The notes under the pieces are model-generated. The model searched no databases, was not told where the DNA came from, and saw only the letters and a program-made list of their open reading frames with translations. From Darwinibacter acetoxidans_A (GTDB lineage Bacteria > Bacillota > Limnochordia > Darwinibacteriales > Darwinibacteriaceae), in NCBI GenBank assembly GCA_041936745.1, contig JBHGWS010000020.1, positions 1-64,000 of the forward strand: a stretch of 64,000 nucleotides of DNA, in the 5' to 3' direction. Of the stretch, positions 8,900-18,477 are shown piece after piece. Both the position numbers and the translations under genes were made by a program. Numbering within the stretch: the first letter of the stretch is position 1; each line of letters starts with the position of its first letter.

Positions 8900-10171
8900 A
8901 TGTGTAGGTTTGAGGTGGAAGGGAAGCGGCAGTTAAACGGAGAGGTTTGGATTAACGGGGCTAAAAATTCAGCCTTAAAAATAATGGCGGCTTCTTTATT
9001 AGGGCACGGTACTTTTAAAATTACTGACGTACCGAAAATTCGTGACGTCATTACAATGTGCGGCGTCCTTAACTCTTTAGGGGTGCACTGCAAACTGGAG
9101 CCCAATTGTTTAGAATTAAAAGTGAATTCCCTGCACGGCCGGCCGCCCCAAGAATTGGCAAAATCGATGCGTGCTTCCGTGCAGATTATGGGCCCCATGT
9201 TGGCTAAATTGGGCCGGGTGGAGGTGGCAAGGCCGGGCGGCTGTGCCATTGGGAGCCGCCCCCTGGATCTTCATTTGGCCGGTTTTCAAAGGATGGGCGC
9301 GGTTATTGACGTGAGTGATGAGTTAATCTCCGCCCGGGCAAAACGCCTGCGGGGCGCGGATTTAACTTTAAGGTTTCCCAGTGTGGGCGCGACTGAGAAC
9401 ATAATGATGGCGGCAACTTTGGCTCAGGGGGAGACGATCATTAGAAATGCCGCCCGGGAACCGGAAATAGTGGACATCCAGAGCTTTCTCAATAAAATGG
9501 GCGCTCGGGTGACGGGCGCCGGGACACCCGTAATTAGAATTAAAGGGGTCCGGGAATTGGGGGCGGTTGATTTTCGCCTAATTCCCGACCGCATTGAAGC
9601 GGGGACTTATCTGCTAGCCGGCTTAATTACCGGTGGATCTGTAACTTTGCGGAATGTGGTTTCGGCGCACCTGGCCGCTTTATTGCGGGTAGTGGAGGGC
9701 ATGGGCGCGGAAATTGAAGAAGGGGAAAGAAGCTTAACGGCCCATCCGCCGGCCCGCCTTGCCCCATTCAATGTCGTTACTTCGCCTTATCCGGGATTCC
9801 CCACTGACCTGCAGCCCCAGCTGGCCGCCTTGGCCACGCAGGCTGCCGGCACCAGCCTTCTAACCGAATCGATTTTTGACAGCCGTTTCGGCTATCTTAA
9901 GGAATTGGCTAAACTTGGTGCCAAGCTCAAGGTGGAAGGAAGAACGGCTGCCATCAGCGGCGGTTTGCCTCTGGAAGGAGCGGCAATGACCGGCTGTGAT
10001 TTGAGGGCCGGAGCAGCTTTGGTGTTGGCGGCTCTGGCGGCAGAGGGGCTTTCCGTCATTGATGGTGTGGGGCATATTGAGCGGGGCTATGAAGCCATGG
10101 AAGTGAAATTGGCCAAGCTTGGCGCCAAAATTAAACGGGTCTGTCCGAGGGAGGGGTTAGATGAAGAATGA
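8900..10171 (+). CDS. murA: UDP-GlcNAc 1-carboxyvinyltransferase MurA
   Basis: Catalyses the first committed step of peptidoglycan synthesis, transfer of enolpyruvate from PEP to UDP-GlcNAc. NGAKNSALK near the N-terminus and PGGCAIGSRP are diagnostic. The catalytic cysteine, target of fosfomycin, is present at residue 115. The length of 423 residues is typical. GAGGTGAT precedes the ATG. Many Firmicutes have two MurA paralogues, and this one is embedded in the dcw cluster where murG-murC-murB often stand. It overlaps ftsQ by 11 bases. Confidence 0.96.
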   Translation: MCRFEVEGKRQLNGEVWINGAKNSALKIMAASLLGHGTFKITDVPKIRDVITMCGVLNSLGVHCKLEPNCLELKVNSLHGRPPQELAKSMRASVQIMGPMLAKLGRVEVARPGGCAIGSRPLDLHLAGFQRMGAVIDVSDELISARAKRLRGADLTLRFPSVGATENIMMAATLAQGETIIRNAAREPEIVDIQSFLNKMGARVTGAGTPVIRIKGVRELGAVDFRLIPDRIEAGTYLLAGLITGGSVTLRNVVSAHLAALLRVVEGMGAEIEEGERSLTAHPPARLAPFNVVTSPYPGFPTDLQPQLAALATQAAGTSLLTESIFDSRFGYLKELAKLGAKLKVEGRTAAISGGLPLEGAAMTGCDLRAGAALVLAALAAEGLSVIDGVGHIERGYEAMEVKLAKLGAKIKRVCPREGLDEE

Positions 10172-10844
10172 GGTTCCCAGTGGGAAAAATGCGCTTTACG
10201 TTTTGGTACTGGCCGTTGTTATAGCTTTTTACCTCTACACAAACTCGTCTTTTTTTGAAACCGACCACTTAGAGTGGACAGGCTTAGTTTATCTTGAACC
10301 ACAGCAGTTGGACCTTTATTTGGAATTTCCCTCCGTAAATGTGTGGCGCCTGGATGTACGGGATTTGGCAGCGGCATTAAAGGAGCATCCCTGGGTGGCA
10401 GAAGCAAAAGTTCGCTGGAGATGGCCGAACAAAATTGAGGTGATCATCCAAGAAAGGGAACCGTTAGCACAAATTCCCGCCGCAGACGGTTGGTATCTTT
10501 TGGATAAAGAAGGCAACCTGCTGCCGCCAACTTTAGGCTCCGTAGTTTATTCCCTGCCCATAGTTACCGGTTTGGATCCCAAATCGTCAAAGCAGCGCAC
10601 GGCCACGGCCCGCCTGCTGGCTGCGATGCCGGAAAGCCTTAAAGAGTATGTCTCGGAATGGAATGTTACCAGCCGCTCTTTTGTCAGCCGCTCAGGGACC
10701 GTGATCTTAATGGGCCAGCAGGCGGATCTGGAGGAGAAGTTCCTGCTTTTAGAAACAATTTTAGATGATTTAGCCCTGCAAAATGTGCATGCAGAGCGCA
10801 TTGATCTTAGGGTGCCGAAAAATCCCGTTGTCAGCGTTATGTAG
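10161..10844 (+). CDS. ftsQ: Cell division protein FtsQ/DivIB
   Basis: A bitopic membrane protein of 227 residues with one N-terminal helix (about residues 10-26) followed by a POTRA domain. WVAEAKVRWRWPNKIEVIIQ matches the typical POTRA beta-hairpin, and ERIDLRVP lies at the C-terminus. FtsQ/DivIB links FtsL and DivIC to the septal synthase. Its position between murA and ftsZ supports the call. The start ATG lies inside the murA end, after GGGAGGGG. Confidence 0.9.
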   Translation: MKNEVPSGKNALYVLVLAVVIAFYLYTNSSFFETDHLEWTGLVYLEPQQLDLYLEFPSVNVWRLDVRDLAAALKEHPWVAEAKVRWRWPNKIEVIIQEREPLAQIPAADGWYLLDKEGNLLPPTLGSVVYSLPIVTGLDPKSSKQRTATARLLAAMPESLKEYVSEWNVTSRSFVSRSGTVILMGQQADLEEKFLLLETILDDLALQNVHAERIDLRVPKNPVVSVM

Positions 10845-10936
10845 TTTTTAGCTGCGCTTAAAGGGAAACGGGTACTAAATGTGGAATTTATGGCAAACTG
10901 CTTTTTATAACTTGATTGCTGAAGAAGGGGGATCCC

Positions 10937-11980
10937 ATGTTCGAATTTGATCTGGAAAATGTTCAGTTTGCGGACATAAAAGTAATTGGTTGTGGTGGCG
11001 GTGGCAGTAATGCAGTTAACCGCATGATTGCCGCCGAATTAAAAGGCATCCAATTTATCGCTCTTAACACGGATGTCCAGGCTTTGCAGATGTCTGAGGC
11101 CCATCACAAAATTCAGGTGGGTGAGAAACTTACCAAAGGATTGGGCGCCGGATCCGACCCGAGCATTGGGCAGCGTTCGGCGGAAGAATCCCGCGAAGAG
11201 ATCCGCCAAGTTTTAGATGGGGCGGATATGGTTTTTATCACGGCGGGGATGGGCGGCGGCACCGGCACAGGCGCGGCACCCATTGTTGCGGAGATAGCCG
11301 GTGAAGTAGACGCCCTGACGGTTGGGGTGGTTACCAAGCCGTTTACCTTCGAAGGGCGCCGGCGGAAAGAGCAGGCTGAAAAGGGTATCGAAATTTTAAA
11401 AACAAAAGTTGATACTTTGATCACCATTCCTAACGACCGCCTTTTGCAGGTTGTGGAAAGGCGCACATCTATGCTGGAAGCCTTTAAGATAGCAGATGAT
11501 GTGCTGCGCCAAGGAGTGCAGGGCATTTCGGATTTGATCACGGTCCCGGGGTTAATTAATTTAGACTTCGCCGATGTGCGCACCATTATGACTAATGCCG
11601 GTTCAGCTCTGATGGGTATCGGGCAGGCCTCGGGAGAAGATCGGGCAGTGAAAGCAGCCCAGCAGGCTATTTCCAGTCCTCTTTTGGAAGCATCCATCGA
11701 AGGAGCCAAAGGCATTTTACTTAGTTTGACGGGCAGTTCCAATTTAGGCCTCTTTGAGGTAAATGAGGCCGCGGAGATCATCTCTGAGGCCGCGGATGCA
11801 GATGCCAACATCATCTTTGGCGCCGTTATAGATGAGAGTTTAGGCGAGGAGCTGCGGGTTACCGTTATTGCCACAGGCTTTGATGCACCGCGCAAAGATG
11901 TACGGATCACGAAAGAACTTGACCTGCGCCCCTTTACAGATGATGAATTAGATATACCGGCTTTTTTGCGCCGCAAATAA
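10937..11980 (+). CDS. ftsZ: Cell division GTPase FtsZ
   Basis: Tubulin homologue that polymerises into the Z ring. The GTP-binding G-box GGGTGTG is at residues 106-112, the N-terminal [13 protein letters not shown] follows canonical spacing, and the T7 loop [11 protein letters not shown] is intact. The C-terminal peptide [11 protein letters not shown] is the docking site for ZipA/SepF/FtsA-type partners. The protein has 347 residues from the ATG at 10937, which follows AAGAAGGGGG. ftsA is not adjacent. A strong hairpin ends the transcript. Confidence 0.98.
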   Translation: MFEFDLENVQFADIKVIGCGGGGSNAVNRMIAAELKGIQFIALNTDVQALQMSEAHHKIQVGEKLTKGLGAGSDPSIGQRSAEESREEIRQVLDGADMVFITAGMGGGTGTGAAPIVAEIAGEVDALTVGVVTKPFTFEGRRRKEQAEKGIEILKTKVDTLITIPNDRLLQVVERRTSMLEAFKIADDVLRQGVQGISDLITVPGLINLDFADVRTIMTNAGSALMGIGQASGEDRAVKAAQQAISSPLLEASIEGAKGILLSLTGSSNLGLFEVNEAAEIISEAADADANIIFGAVIDESLGEELRVTVIATGFDAPRKDVRITKELDLRPFTDDELDIPAFLRRK

Positions 11981-11990
11981 AAAGAGCGTT

Positions 11991-12026
11991 AAAAAAAGGG
12001 AATGGGCCGCAGCCCATTCCCTTTTT
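11991..12026. terminator. Bidirectional terminator between ftsZ and sigE
   Basis: The stem AAAGGGAATGGGC / GCCCATTCCCTTT closes a 4-base loop and is flanked by A and T runs, so it can terminate both ftsZ (plus strand) and sigE (minus strand), which converge here. Confidence 0.9.
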
Positions 12027-12032
12027 AGATCT

Positions 12033-12761
12033 TTACTCCATCTTTTTGATTTCCTTGCGCAGCTTCTGCAGTATTTTCTTTTCCAAACGAGATATATAAG
12101 ATTGGGAGATGCCCAGCATTTCCGCAACTTCCCGCTGGGTCCGCTCCTTTTCGCTGTTTAAACCAAACCTAAGTTCCATGATTTTCTTCTCCCGCCCCGT
12201 CAGCCGCTGCATAGCGGCTGCCAAAAGGGCTTTATCCACTTCTTTTTCGATGTGTTTAATGACATCGCTTTCACTGCCCACCACATCCGCCAAGACCAAC
12301 TCATTACCGTCCCAGTCCACGTTTAAAGGTTCATCGAAAGAGACTTCCGCTTTGAGTTTACTGGTGCGGCGCAGATACATCAAAATTTCGTTTTCAATGC
12401 AGCGCGAAGCATAGGTGGCCAGCTTAATATTCTTGCTGGGATCAAAGGTGTTGACCGCCTTAATCAAGCCAATTGTTCCAATTGAGACAAGATCTTCAAT
12501 AAAAATTCCTGTGTTTTCAAATTTACGGGCGATGTAGACGACGAGGCGCAAATTCCGCTCAATTAAAGGCGTCCTAACTTCTAAATCCCCATCCTGCAGG
12601 CGGTTTAAAAGTTTGCGTTCTTCTTCCGGGCTTAAAGGAGGCGGTAAAACCTCGCTGCTTCCCACGTAATGAATTTCCGGGCGCAGGCCTAATTTGTTGA
12701 GGAGGTTAATTAATCGCAGTCTTAATTTGAGATTATAAATTCTAAGTCGATTTACCGGCAT
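12033..12761 (-). CDS. sigE: RNA polymerase sporulation sigma factor SigE (pro-form)
   Basis: Early mother-cell sigma factor, 242 residues. Region 2 is clear ([38 protein letters not shown] motif), and region 4 ends in a helix-turn-helix ([20 protein letters not shown]). The N-terminal amphipathic pro-sequence and the [13 protein letters not shown] stretch match the site where SpoIIGA activates pro-SigE. It overlaps the spoIIGA end by 20 bases, so the two are co-transcribed. Both genes are inverted relative to ftsZ and sigG, unlike the usual collinear order. Confidence 0.96.
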   Translation of the reverse strand: MPVNRLRIYNLKLRLRLINLLNKLGLRPEIHYVGSSEVLPPPLSPEEERKLLNRLQDGDLEVRTPLIERNLRLVVYIARKFENTGIFIEDLVSIGTIGLIKAVNTFDPSKNIKLATYASRCIENEILMYLRRTSKLKAEVSFDEPLNVDWDGNELVLADVVGSESDVIKHIEKEVDKALLAAAMQRLTGREKKIMELRFGLNSEKERTQREVAEMLGISQSYISRLEKKILQKLRKEIKKME

Positions 12762-13707
12762 GCGACTTCCCTCCTTCAGCTAATTTTGGGGCGGCACTGC
12801 CCAGGCCCTCAGCCACTAATGAGGGGGGAATCAGCGCCGCGTACTCGCCGTTGGGATCCAAAGCGTGGGGATGGATAGCAACAGTGGGGTTAAAATCCAA
12901 GGCGGCAAGATGCTTACCGATGCGTATTTTATCGGGCCGAAACCCAATCATCAGCCCGTTTTTTTTCCCCACTGAGCTGAAGGGAATCAACCTCAGCCTT
13001 GTCTGCCAGGCAGGCAAGCCCGCTAATTCATCCGTTGTGTTTAAGCCGCCCTGTTCCAAAGCTTTAACTAAAGAGTTGATTTCCGCGGGGATAAGCGGCC
13101 CCAGGGCTTTTTGTTCTACAATAATAACCGGTTGGCGGTTAAAGGGATCGTGGAGGTTGTTGCCCGTATCGACCAAGGCTGAAACGTTGACAACCTGCTC
13201 TTCGCAGCTGATCTCCAAAGGGATGCGGTAAACGCTCTTCACTACCTGCTTGTGGACTACGCCCCAGCCGATTTCGGCGGTGATCAAAATGGTTAAAACG
13301 GCTGCCAGTGTACCCAAGCCAAAGCGCGGCACTGCCGGATCCCCTAAAATGTAGGCCGCGGCCATACCTGCACCGGCCGCGAAAAAGCCGATGCCGTAAA
13401 AATAAGCGGCGACGCCAAGGAGCCTTTTCAGCGGGGCAGGATAAAAAGCAACGGCCAGCATGGCGAAGGAAAGGAGAATTAAAACAGGTAAAAATCTTAA
13501 AAAGCCGTAAAAAGGGATTAAGCCCAAACCTGCCATTAAGTAAAGCAGGTAGTGTAAAGTTCCCACTAAGGCGGCCAAACTTAAGCGAGTGGGCTTAGTG
13601 GGCGTCCTTGTTACGGTGGCGGCCGCCCAAAGCAGTAAATATTCGAAGATAAAATTGCAGGCCAGCCTGATAAGCCAGGCATCAACATAAAAAGTATATT
13701 CCAGCAT
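12742..13707 (-). CDS. spoIIGA: Sporulation sigma-E factor processing peptidase SpoIIGA
   Basis: Membrane-embedded aspartic protease that cleaves pro-SigE in the mother cell. The N-terminal half has about five transmembrane helices. The C-terminal half carries the catalytic ALVDTGN motif of SpoIIGA, then HDPFNRQPV. At 321 residues it is of normal size. GGGGAGGAT precedes the ATG. It is first in a two-gene operon with sigE, divergent from sigG across a 160-base spacer that must hold both promoters; I could not assign them. Confidence 0.95.
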   Translation of the reverse strand: MLEYTFYVDAWLIRLACNFIFEYLLLWAAATVTRTPTKPTRLSLAALVGTLHYLLYLMAGLGLIPFYGFLRFLPVLILLSFAMLAVAFYPAPLKRLLGVAAYFYGIGFFAAGAGMAAAYILGDPAVPRFGLGTLAAVLTILITAEIGWGVVHKQVVKSVYRIPLEISCEEQVVNVSALVDTGNNLHDPFNRQPVIIVEQKALGPLIPAEINSLVKALEQGGLNTTDELAGLPAWQTRLRLIPFSSVGKKNGLMIGFRPDKIRIGKHLAALDFNPTVAIHPHALDPNGEYAALIPPSLVAEGLGSAAPKLAEGGKSHAGKST

Positions 13708-13867
13708 ACGCCATCCTCCCCATAACGGGCTTTATTCCAGAATATTAAAGGCGTGCGGGAAGAATTCCTCCTTTAATTGAGAAAATTAAGATGATTTGCA
13801 AGACGGAATAGTTAGCCGCAAAGGTGGCAATACTGAAAACTGTAACCGCAAATTTGGGGGGGACGAA

Positions 13868-14644
13868 ATGAATAAGGTGGAAATCTGCGGTGTAAATACA
13901 GCTAAACTGCCTGTGCTGCCCAATAAAAAAATGCGTAAACTGTTGGCCCGGATCCAAGAGGGTGACATGGGTGCCCGGGAAGAAATGGTGCAGGGTAATT
14001 TACGTTTGGTGCTCAGCGTCATTCAGCGCTTTAACAACCGCGGCGAATATGTGGATGATCTTTTCCAAGTCGGCTGCATCGGTTTAATGAAGGCCATTGA
14101 CAATTTTGATTTAAGCCAGAACGTCAAGTTCTCTACCTATGCAGTGCCCATGATCATCGGCGAGATCAGGCGTTATCTGCGGGACAACAATCCGATTCGG
14201 GTCAGCCGCTCCCTGCGGGACACCGCTTATAAAGCGCTGCAGACCAGGGATTCTTTAGCCAACAAATACTCTGAAGAGCCGACGATTGGGCAGATTGCGG
14301 AAAAATTGAAAATCCCCAGGGAAGAAATTGTTTTCGCCTTGGATGCCATCCAAGATCCCATTTCCCTTTTTGAACCGATTTACAACGATGGGGGCGATCC
14401 CATCTTTGTACTCGATCAGATCAGCGATGAGAAAAACACGGACGGCCGGCTCATAGAAAGTGTCAGTATAAAAGAAGGTATGACTCATTTAGAAAAAAGA
14501 GAACAGCTGATCTTGACTATGCGTTTTTATGAAGGCCGTACCCAAATGGAAGTAGCAGAAGAGATCGGTATTTCACAAGCCCAAGTTTCTCGCCTGGAAA
14601 AAGCCGCTTTAAAACGTCTGCGCAAACATATGGCCATATCTTAA
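13868..14644 (+). CDS. sigG: Forespore sigma factor SigG
   Basis: Late forespore sigma factor, 258 residues. The N-terminus MNKVEICGVNTAKLPVL is the near-invariant SigG signature. Region 2 (QVGCIGLMKAIDNFD, FSTYAVPMIIGEIRR) and region 4 (MEVAEEIGISQAQVSRLEK) are intact. The ATG at 13868 is chosen because it follows a run of seven G and yields the conserved N-terminus. spoIIR follows after 12 bases, suggesting co-transcription. Confidence 0.97.
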   Translation: MNKVEICGVNTAKLPVLPNKKMRKLLARIQEGDMGAREEMVQGNLRLVLSVIQRFNNRGEYVDDLFQVGCIGLMKAIDNFDLSQNVKFSTYAVPMIIGEIRRYLRDNNPIRVSRSLRDTAYKALQTRDSLANKYSEEPTIGQIAEKLKIPREEIVFALDAIQDPISLFEPIYNDGGDPIFVLDQISDEKNTDGRLIESVSIKEGMTHLEKREQLILTMRFYEGRTQMEVAEEIGISQAQVSRLEKAALKRLRKHMAIS

Positions 14645-14656
14645 GGGGGGCTTTAA

Positions 14657-15316
14657 ATGGATACAGAGATTCTAAAGGTTCGATTCCTGGTGAGTTTTTG
14701 CCTGCTTGTCGCAGCCGTGCTGCTCGGTTTTACGATCTTTGCTTTGACCTCTTATCTGCCTAATGATACGGCATTTGCTAAAGATTTGATCCGCCTGCAC
14801 GTTTTAGCAAACAGCAACCTGCCGAAAGACCAGGATTTGAAATTATTGGTACGAGATGCAATTCTTTTGGAAGCGGGCCGGCTTTTGGCAGCAGCCGACA
14901 ATAAAGTTGACGCCCACACTATTTTAGAGCAGAACAAGGACAGAATAAAGGCAGCGGCCCAAGAAACCGTGTTGGCCCACGGGTTCGATTACCCCGTCAG
15001 AGTAGAAACGGGCAGTTTCGCCTTTCCGGAGCGGGCTTATGGCCGCTTGATCTTACCCGCGGGCTCTTATGATGCCCTGCGGGTTGAAATAGGCCGGGCA
15101 GCCGGGGAAAATTGGTGGTGTGTTTTGTTTCCCCCGCTCTGCTTGGCCGATCTCAAAATCGGCGAGTATCATAAGCCACCGCTCAACCAGGCGGCGGGGA
15201 AACGCATCGTTTTTCGGCTTAAGTTTTTGGATCAGCTTGCCCAAACACGCTACGCCCAAACAATCCAGCGCTGGTGGCAGGCTTCCGCGGCCGGCTATTT
15301 ACTCTTAGCAAAATGA
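14657..15316 (+). CDS. spoIIR: Stage II sporulation protein R (SpoIIR)
   Basis: Signal protein made in the forespore and exported to activate SpoIIGA in the mother cell. The 219 residues begin with a membrane or signal helix (about residues 10-30) and contain the hallmark LIRLHVLANSNLPKDQ and WWCVLFPPLC segments. It sits 12 bases after sigG, so the forespore signal gene appears to share a transcript with a gene that in Bacillus is SigF-dependent, as is spoIIR. A hairpin ends the unit. Confidence 0.93.
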   Translation: MDTEILKVRFLVSFCLLVAAVLLGFTIFALTSYLPNDTAFAKDLIRLHVLANSNLPKDQDLKLLVRDAILLEAGRLLAAADNKVDAHTILEQNKDRIKAAAQETVLAHGFDYPVRVETGSFAFPERAYGRLILPAGSYDALRVEIGRAAGENWWCVLFPPLCLADLKIGEYHKPPLNQAAGKRIVFRLKFLDQLAQTRYAQTIQRWWQASAAGYLLLAK

Positions 15317-15355
15317 CGGGTTATTAAACAAGCAGCCGAAACAGCAGCATCAAAA

Positions 15356-15390
15356 GCAACCGGGGATCAATCTTCGGTTGCCTTTCTTTT
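15356..15390 (+). terminator. Terminator after spoIIR
   Basis: GCAACCG / CGGTTGC stem (15356-15362 and 15375-15381) followed by the T-rich CTTTCTTTT. It separates sigG-spoIIR from ymxH. Confidence 0.75.
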
Positions 15391-15464
15391 GCTGTAAAGC
15401 GGGCTCGCCTTGTTTCTTTTTGACTGAGGCGGCATACATTAATAACATAAAGGAGGCGGGGCGC

Positions 15465-15710
15465 ATGTTTATTAAGACCTCCGAGTTAAGGCAGCTCGAT
15501 GTGATTAACATCGAAGAAGGCAGTTATTTGGGTAACGTCTGCGATGTTGATTTGGATCCAGAAAACGGGCGCATTAAGTTCCTCATAGTCGATCGGCCGG
15601 GTTTTTTCTTTTGGCGGCTGAAGCGGGATGATTTAGAGATTCCCTGGTCAGATGTGGTTTTAATCGGCACGGATGTGGTTTTAGTCAGAAACCGAACATG
15701 GCGCCGCTAG
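15465..15710 (+). CDS. YlmC/YmxH-family PRC-barrel sporulation protein
   Basis: An 81-residue single PRC-barrel protein ([16 protein letters not shown], then [12 protein letters not shown]). This YlmC/YmxH family is found in spore formers, and its biochemical function is unknown. The ATG at 15465 follows AGGAGG, and earlier in-frame codons lie in the terminator region. It is placed next to sigG in many Bacillus and Clostridia genomes, which agrees with this locus. nrdR follows after 38 bases. Confidence 0.88.
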   Translation: MFIKTSELRQLDVINIEEGSYLGNVCDVDLDPENGRIKFLIVDRPGFFFWRLKRDDLEIPWSDVVLIGTDVVLVRNRTWRR

Positions 15711-15748
15711 CTACTTTACTGTATAATATTTCTAGGGAGGTTGAAACA

Positions 15749-16222
15749 ATGCGCTGTCCGTTTTGTAGGCATTTAGATAGCAAAGTTTTAGATTCCAGGC
15801 AGACTGAAGAAGGGGCTTCCATTAGGCGGCGAAGGGAGTGCATGGCCTGCCAAAAACGCTTTACAACATATGAGCGGCTCGATGAAATACCCTTTTTGGT
15901 CGTCAAGAAAGACGGCAGGCGGGAGCCTTTTTCCCGCACGAAAATTCTCAACGGTGTCATGCGCGCTTGTGAGAAACGGCCTATTTCCATGGAGGTTTTG
16001 GAAAAAACCGTGGAAGAAATTGAACGGGAGGTCCGATCCGGCTTGGAACGGGAAATTTCCTCCGAGGCAATCGGCGAACTTGTCATGGACAAACTCAGGG
16101 ATTTAGACGATGTTGCCTATGTTCGTTTTGCCTCCGTCTATCGCCAGTTTAAAGATATTGATCGCTTTATTGAAGAACTGCAGCAGTTGCGGCAAGAAAG
16201 CAGCGAACAGAATTCCACCTAA
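15749..16222 (+). CDS. nrdR: Ribonucleotide reductase repressor NrdR
   Basis: Zinc-ribbon, ATP-cone repressor that binds NrdR boxes upstream of ribonucleotide reductase genes and senses ATP/dATP. The start MRCPFC and the second pair CMAC form the zinc ribbon, and the ATP cone ([16 protein letters not shown]) follows. The length of 157 residues is standard. The ATG at 15749 after AGGGAGG is preferred because the N-terminal MRCPFC is invariant in the family. Confidence 0.97.
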   Translation: MRCPFCRHLDSKVLDSRQTEEGASIRRRRECMACQKRFTTYERLDEIPFLVVKKDGRREPFSRTKILNGVMRACEKRPISMEVLEKTVEEIEREVRSGLEREISSEAIGELVMDKLRDLDDVAYVRFASVYRQFKDIDRFIEELQQLRQESSEQNST

Positions 16223-16273
16223 AGGACATTTATTGTCTGATGTAGAAGGTAAGTGGGAGAGGGGTGAAAACAG

Positions 16274-18472
16274 GTGGGCAAGCAGAAATCCCAAGAAGGC
16301 GGCGTGAAGACCAGGGAAATAGTGGGGATCCTTTTACTGGCCTTTTCTATCTTTGCCGTCTTAGCATTGTATGTTGATACAGCAGGCTTAGTCGGGCGGC
16401 AGCTGCGCAGGATCCTGCGGGTTTTGTTCGGCGATATAGCCGTGGTGTTTACCGTGACGCTTTTTTTCCTCTCTTTACATGTGTTTCGGGGTAAAAAATG
16501 GCCCCCAACGCTCCGTAAAACGCTGGGGCTGACTTTACTTTTGCTGTCTACGGCCCTGATCTTTCACATGCTTTATTACCGCGGCTATCAATTTCCGCCC
16601 AAACTTCAGGAAGAGGTAGCCTATGCCAGAAGGGGTGAAGGGGCCGGCGTTGTGGGTGCGGTCCTATTGGTTTTAGGCTACAATGCCTTTGGTATCCCCG
16701 GCTCTTATGTCTTCGTGGGTGCGGCGGTTTTAATAGGTATAATTTTCTTTTTTGAAATCTCTTTGATTTTCCTTATGAGACAAATTGCCCAGGCTGCTTG
16801 GCGCGCCGTTACAGGCTTTTTTTCGGAGTTGAAGGAGCGCTGGCGCATCTTTTGGGAGGCCCGCATTGTAAAGCGCTTGGAAAAAAAGCAGGCGGCCGCG
16901 GCGCAAGAAAGCGCCGTTAAAATCGAAGAAACCCCGGTGAGGGAAAGCCCCGAAACACCGGTGCCCGAGAAAACAAAACCCAAAACGGCGGTGGTTGAAA
17001 GGAAAGCGGCTGAGAGCGGCGGGCCAAAAGCCCTAGATTTGAATCAAAGCTCTGTTGCGGGAGAGTTTGTCCTGCCGCCAACCTACCTTTTAAAAAAAGG
17101 GGGCTCAAAGGTACGCCGCAGGGGCGGGCCGCAAAAGGATCTTTTAGAAGAGACGTTTGCCAGCTTTGGGATTGAAGCGAAAGTCGTCCATGTTTCCGAA
17201 GGGCCGGTAGTCACGCGTTATGAACTGCAGCCGGCACCGGGAATTAAAGTATCCCGCATTACCGCCTTGGCAGATGATTTGGCTTTAGCCTTGGCTGCAG
17301 AAAACGTGCGGATAGAAGCACCCGTACCGGGTAAGCCGGTTGTGGGCATTGAGGTTCCCAACCGCTCCATAGAACCCGTTCTTTTGCGCGATGTGTTGGA
17401 AAGCGCTGAGTTTAAAGAACACACTTCCCCCTTAGCTTTGGCTTTGGGCAAGGACATTGCGGGCAAACCGGTTATCGCCGATTTAAAAAAATGGCTTCAT
17501 GTTTTAGTGGCCGGCGCGACCGGCTCGGGTAAAAGTGTTTGTTTGAACGCGATGATCGCAAGCGTTTTATATAGGGCGGGGCCCGAAGAAGTTAAGTTTT
17601 TAATGATTGACCCCAAGCGCGTGGAGCTGACTTCTTACGATGGGATTCCCCATTTGATTTCGCCTGTCGTAACTGATGCCAGAAAGGCGGCTGTGGCATT
17701 AAGGTGGGCTGTGGCCGAAATGGAGAGGCGCTACGAGCTGTTCGCCCAGACAGGGGCGCGCAACCTCACAATGTATGCAGAGCTGGCCGCAAGGGAGGCA
17801 GAGGGTAAGGAAGAGTGGGAACACCTGCCGCTGATTGTAATTGTCGTCGACGAGCTGTCAGACTTAATGATGGTCGCCTCGGCTGAGGTGGAAGATGCGA
17901 TCTGCCGCTTGGCCCAAATGGCCAGGGCCGCGGGTATGTATTTAATTATTGCGACGCAGCGGCCTTCAGTCGACGTAATTACCGGAGTGATTAAGGCTAA
18001 CGTACCCTCCCGGATATCATTTGCTGTTTCCAGCCAAGTTGATTCCCGGACCATTTTAGATATGGGCGGCGCCGAGAGGCTGATCGGCAAGGGCGATATG
18101 CTTTATTACCCGATTGGCGCCACGAAACCGATTAGGGCCCAGGGTTCTTGGATTTCCGACGGGGAAGTCGAAAAGCTGGTTAAGTTTTGGCAGCGGCAGG
18201 GCGATCCGGAATACGTGAAAGAAGTGCAGGATAACAGCATTGAAATAGGGCGGCCGGCAGAAGAAGAAGATGAACTGTTAGAAGATGCTATCCGCCTGGT
18301 TATCGAAAACGGCCAAGCCTCCATCTCCATGCTGCAGAGGCGTTTCCGCATCGGTTATGCCCGGGCGGCCAGGCTAATTGATGTGATGGAGGTCAGGGGA
18401 ATTGTCGGCTCCTTCCAGGGAAGTAAGCCTCGTGACGTTCTAGTAGACGATTCAATCTTAAAGGAGAGGTGA
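16274..18472 (+). CDS. ftsK: DNA translocase FtsK/SpoIIIE
   Basis: Membrane-anchored ATPase that pumps chromosomal DNA through the division or sporulation septum. The 732 residues comprise four to five N-terminal transmembrane helices (to about residue 175), an acidic/proline linker, the alpha-beta motor with Walker A GATGSGKS (about 414-421) and Walker B VIVVDELSDL, and a C-terminal gamma winged helix (ISMLQRRFRIGYARAARL) that reads KOPS/SRS-type sequences. The start is GTG. It overlaps the next gene by 4 bases if that gene starts at 18469. Confidence 0.96.
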   Translation: MGKQKSQEGGVKTREIVGILLLAFSIFAVLALYVDTAGLVGRQLRRILRVLFGDIAVVFTVTLFFLSLHVFRGKKWPPTLRKTLGLTLLLLSTALIFHMLYYRGYQFPPKLQEEVAYARRGEGAGVVGAVLLVLGYNAFGIPGSYVFVGAAVLIGIIFFFEISLIFLMRQIAQAAWRAVTGFFSELKERWRIFWEARIVKRLEKKQAAAAQESAVKIEETPVRESPETPVPEKTKPKTAVVERKAAESGGPKALDLNQSSVAGEFVLPPTYLLKKGGSKVRRRGGPQKDLLEETFASFGIEAKVVHVSEGPVVTRYELQPAPGIKVSRITALADDLALALAAENVRIEAPVPGKPVVGIEVPNRSIEPVLLRDVLESAEFKEHTSPLALALGKDIAGKPVIADLKKWLHVLVAGATGSGKSVCLNAMIASVLYRAGPEEVKFLMIDPKRVELTSYDGIPHLISPVVTDARKAAVALRWAVAEMERRYELFAQTGARNLTMYAELAAREAEGKEEWEHLPLIVIVVDELSDLMMVASAEVEDAICRLAQMARAAGMYLIIATQRPSVDVITGVIKANVPSRISFAVSSQVDSRTILDMGGAERLIGKGDMLYYPIGATKPIRAQGSWISDGEVEKLVKFWQRQGDPEYVKEVQDNSIEIGRPAEEEDELLEDAIRLVIENGQASISMLQRRFRIGYARAARLIDVMEVRGIVGSFQGSKPRDVLVDDSILKER

Positions 18473-18477
18473 AGAAA

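Noticed and set aside
11113..11976. Long minus-strand open frame (287 codons) across ftsZ
   Set aside because: Ser/Pro-rich shadow of ftsZ codon bias; no ribosome site and no family motif; ftsZ itself is unambiguous.
13708..13867. Spo0A boxes for spoIIGA and a SigF promoter for sigG
   Set aside because: I looked for TGTCGAA-like and GYATA/GGNNA patterns and found no convincing match; promoters must exist but are not assigned.
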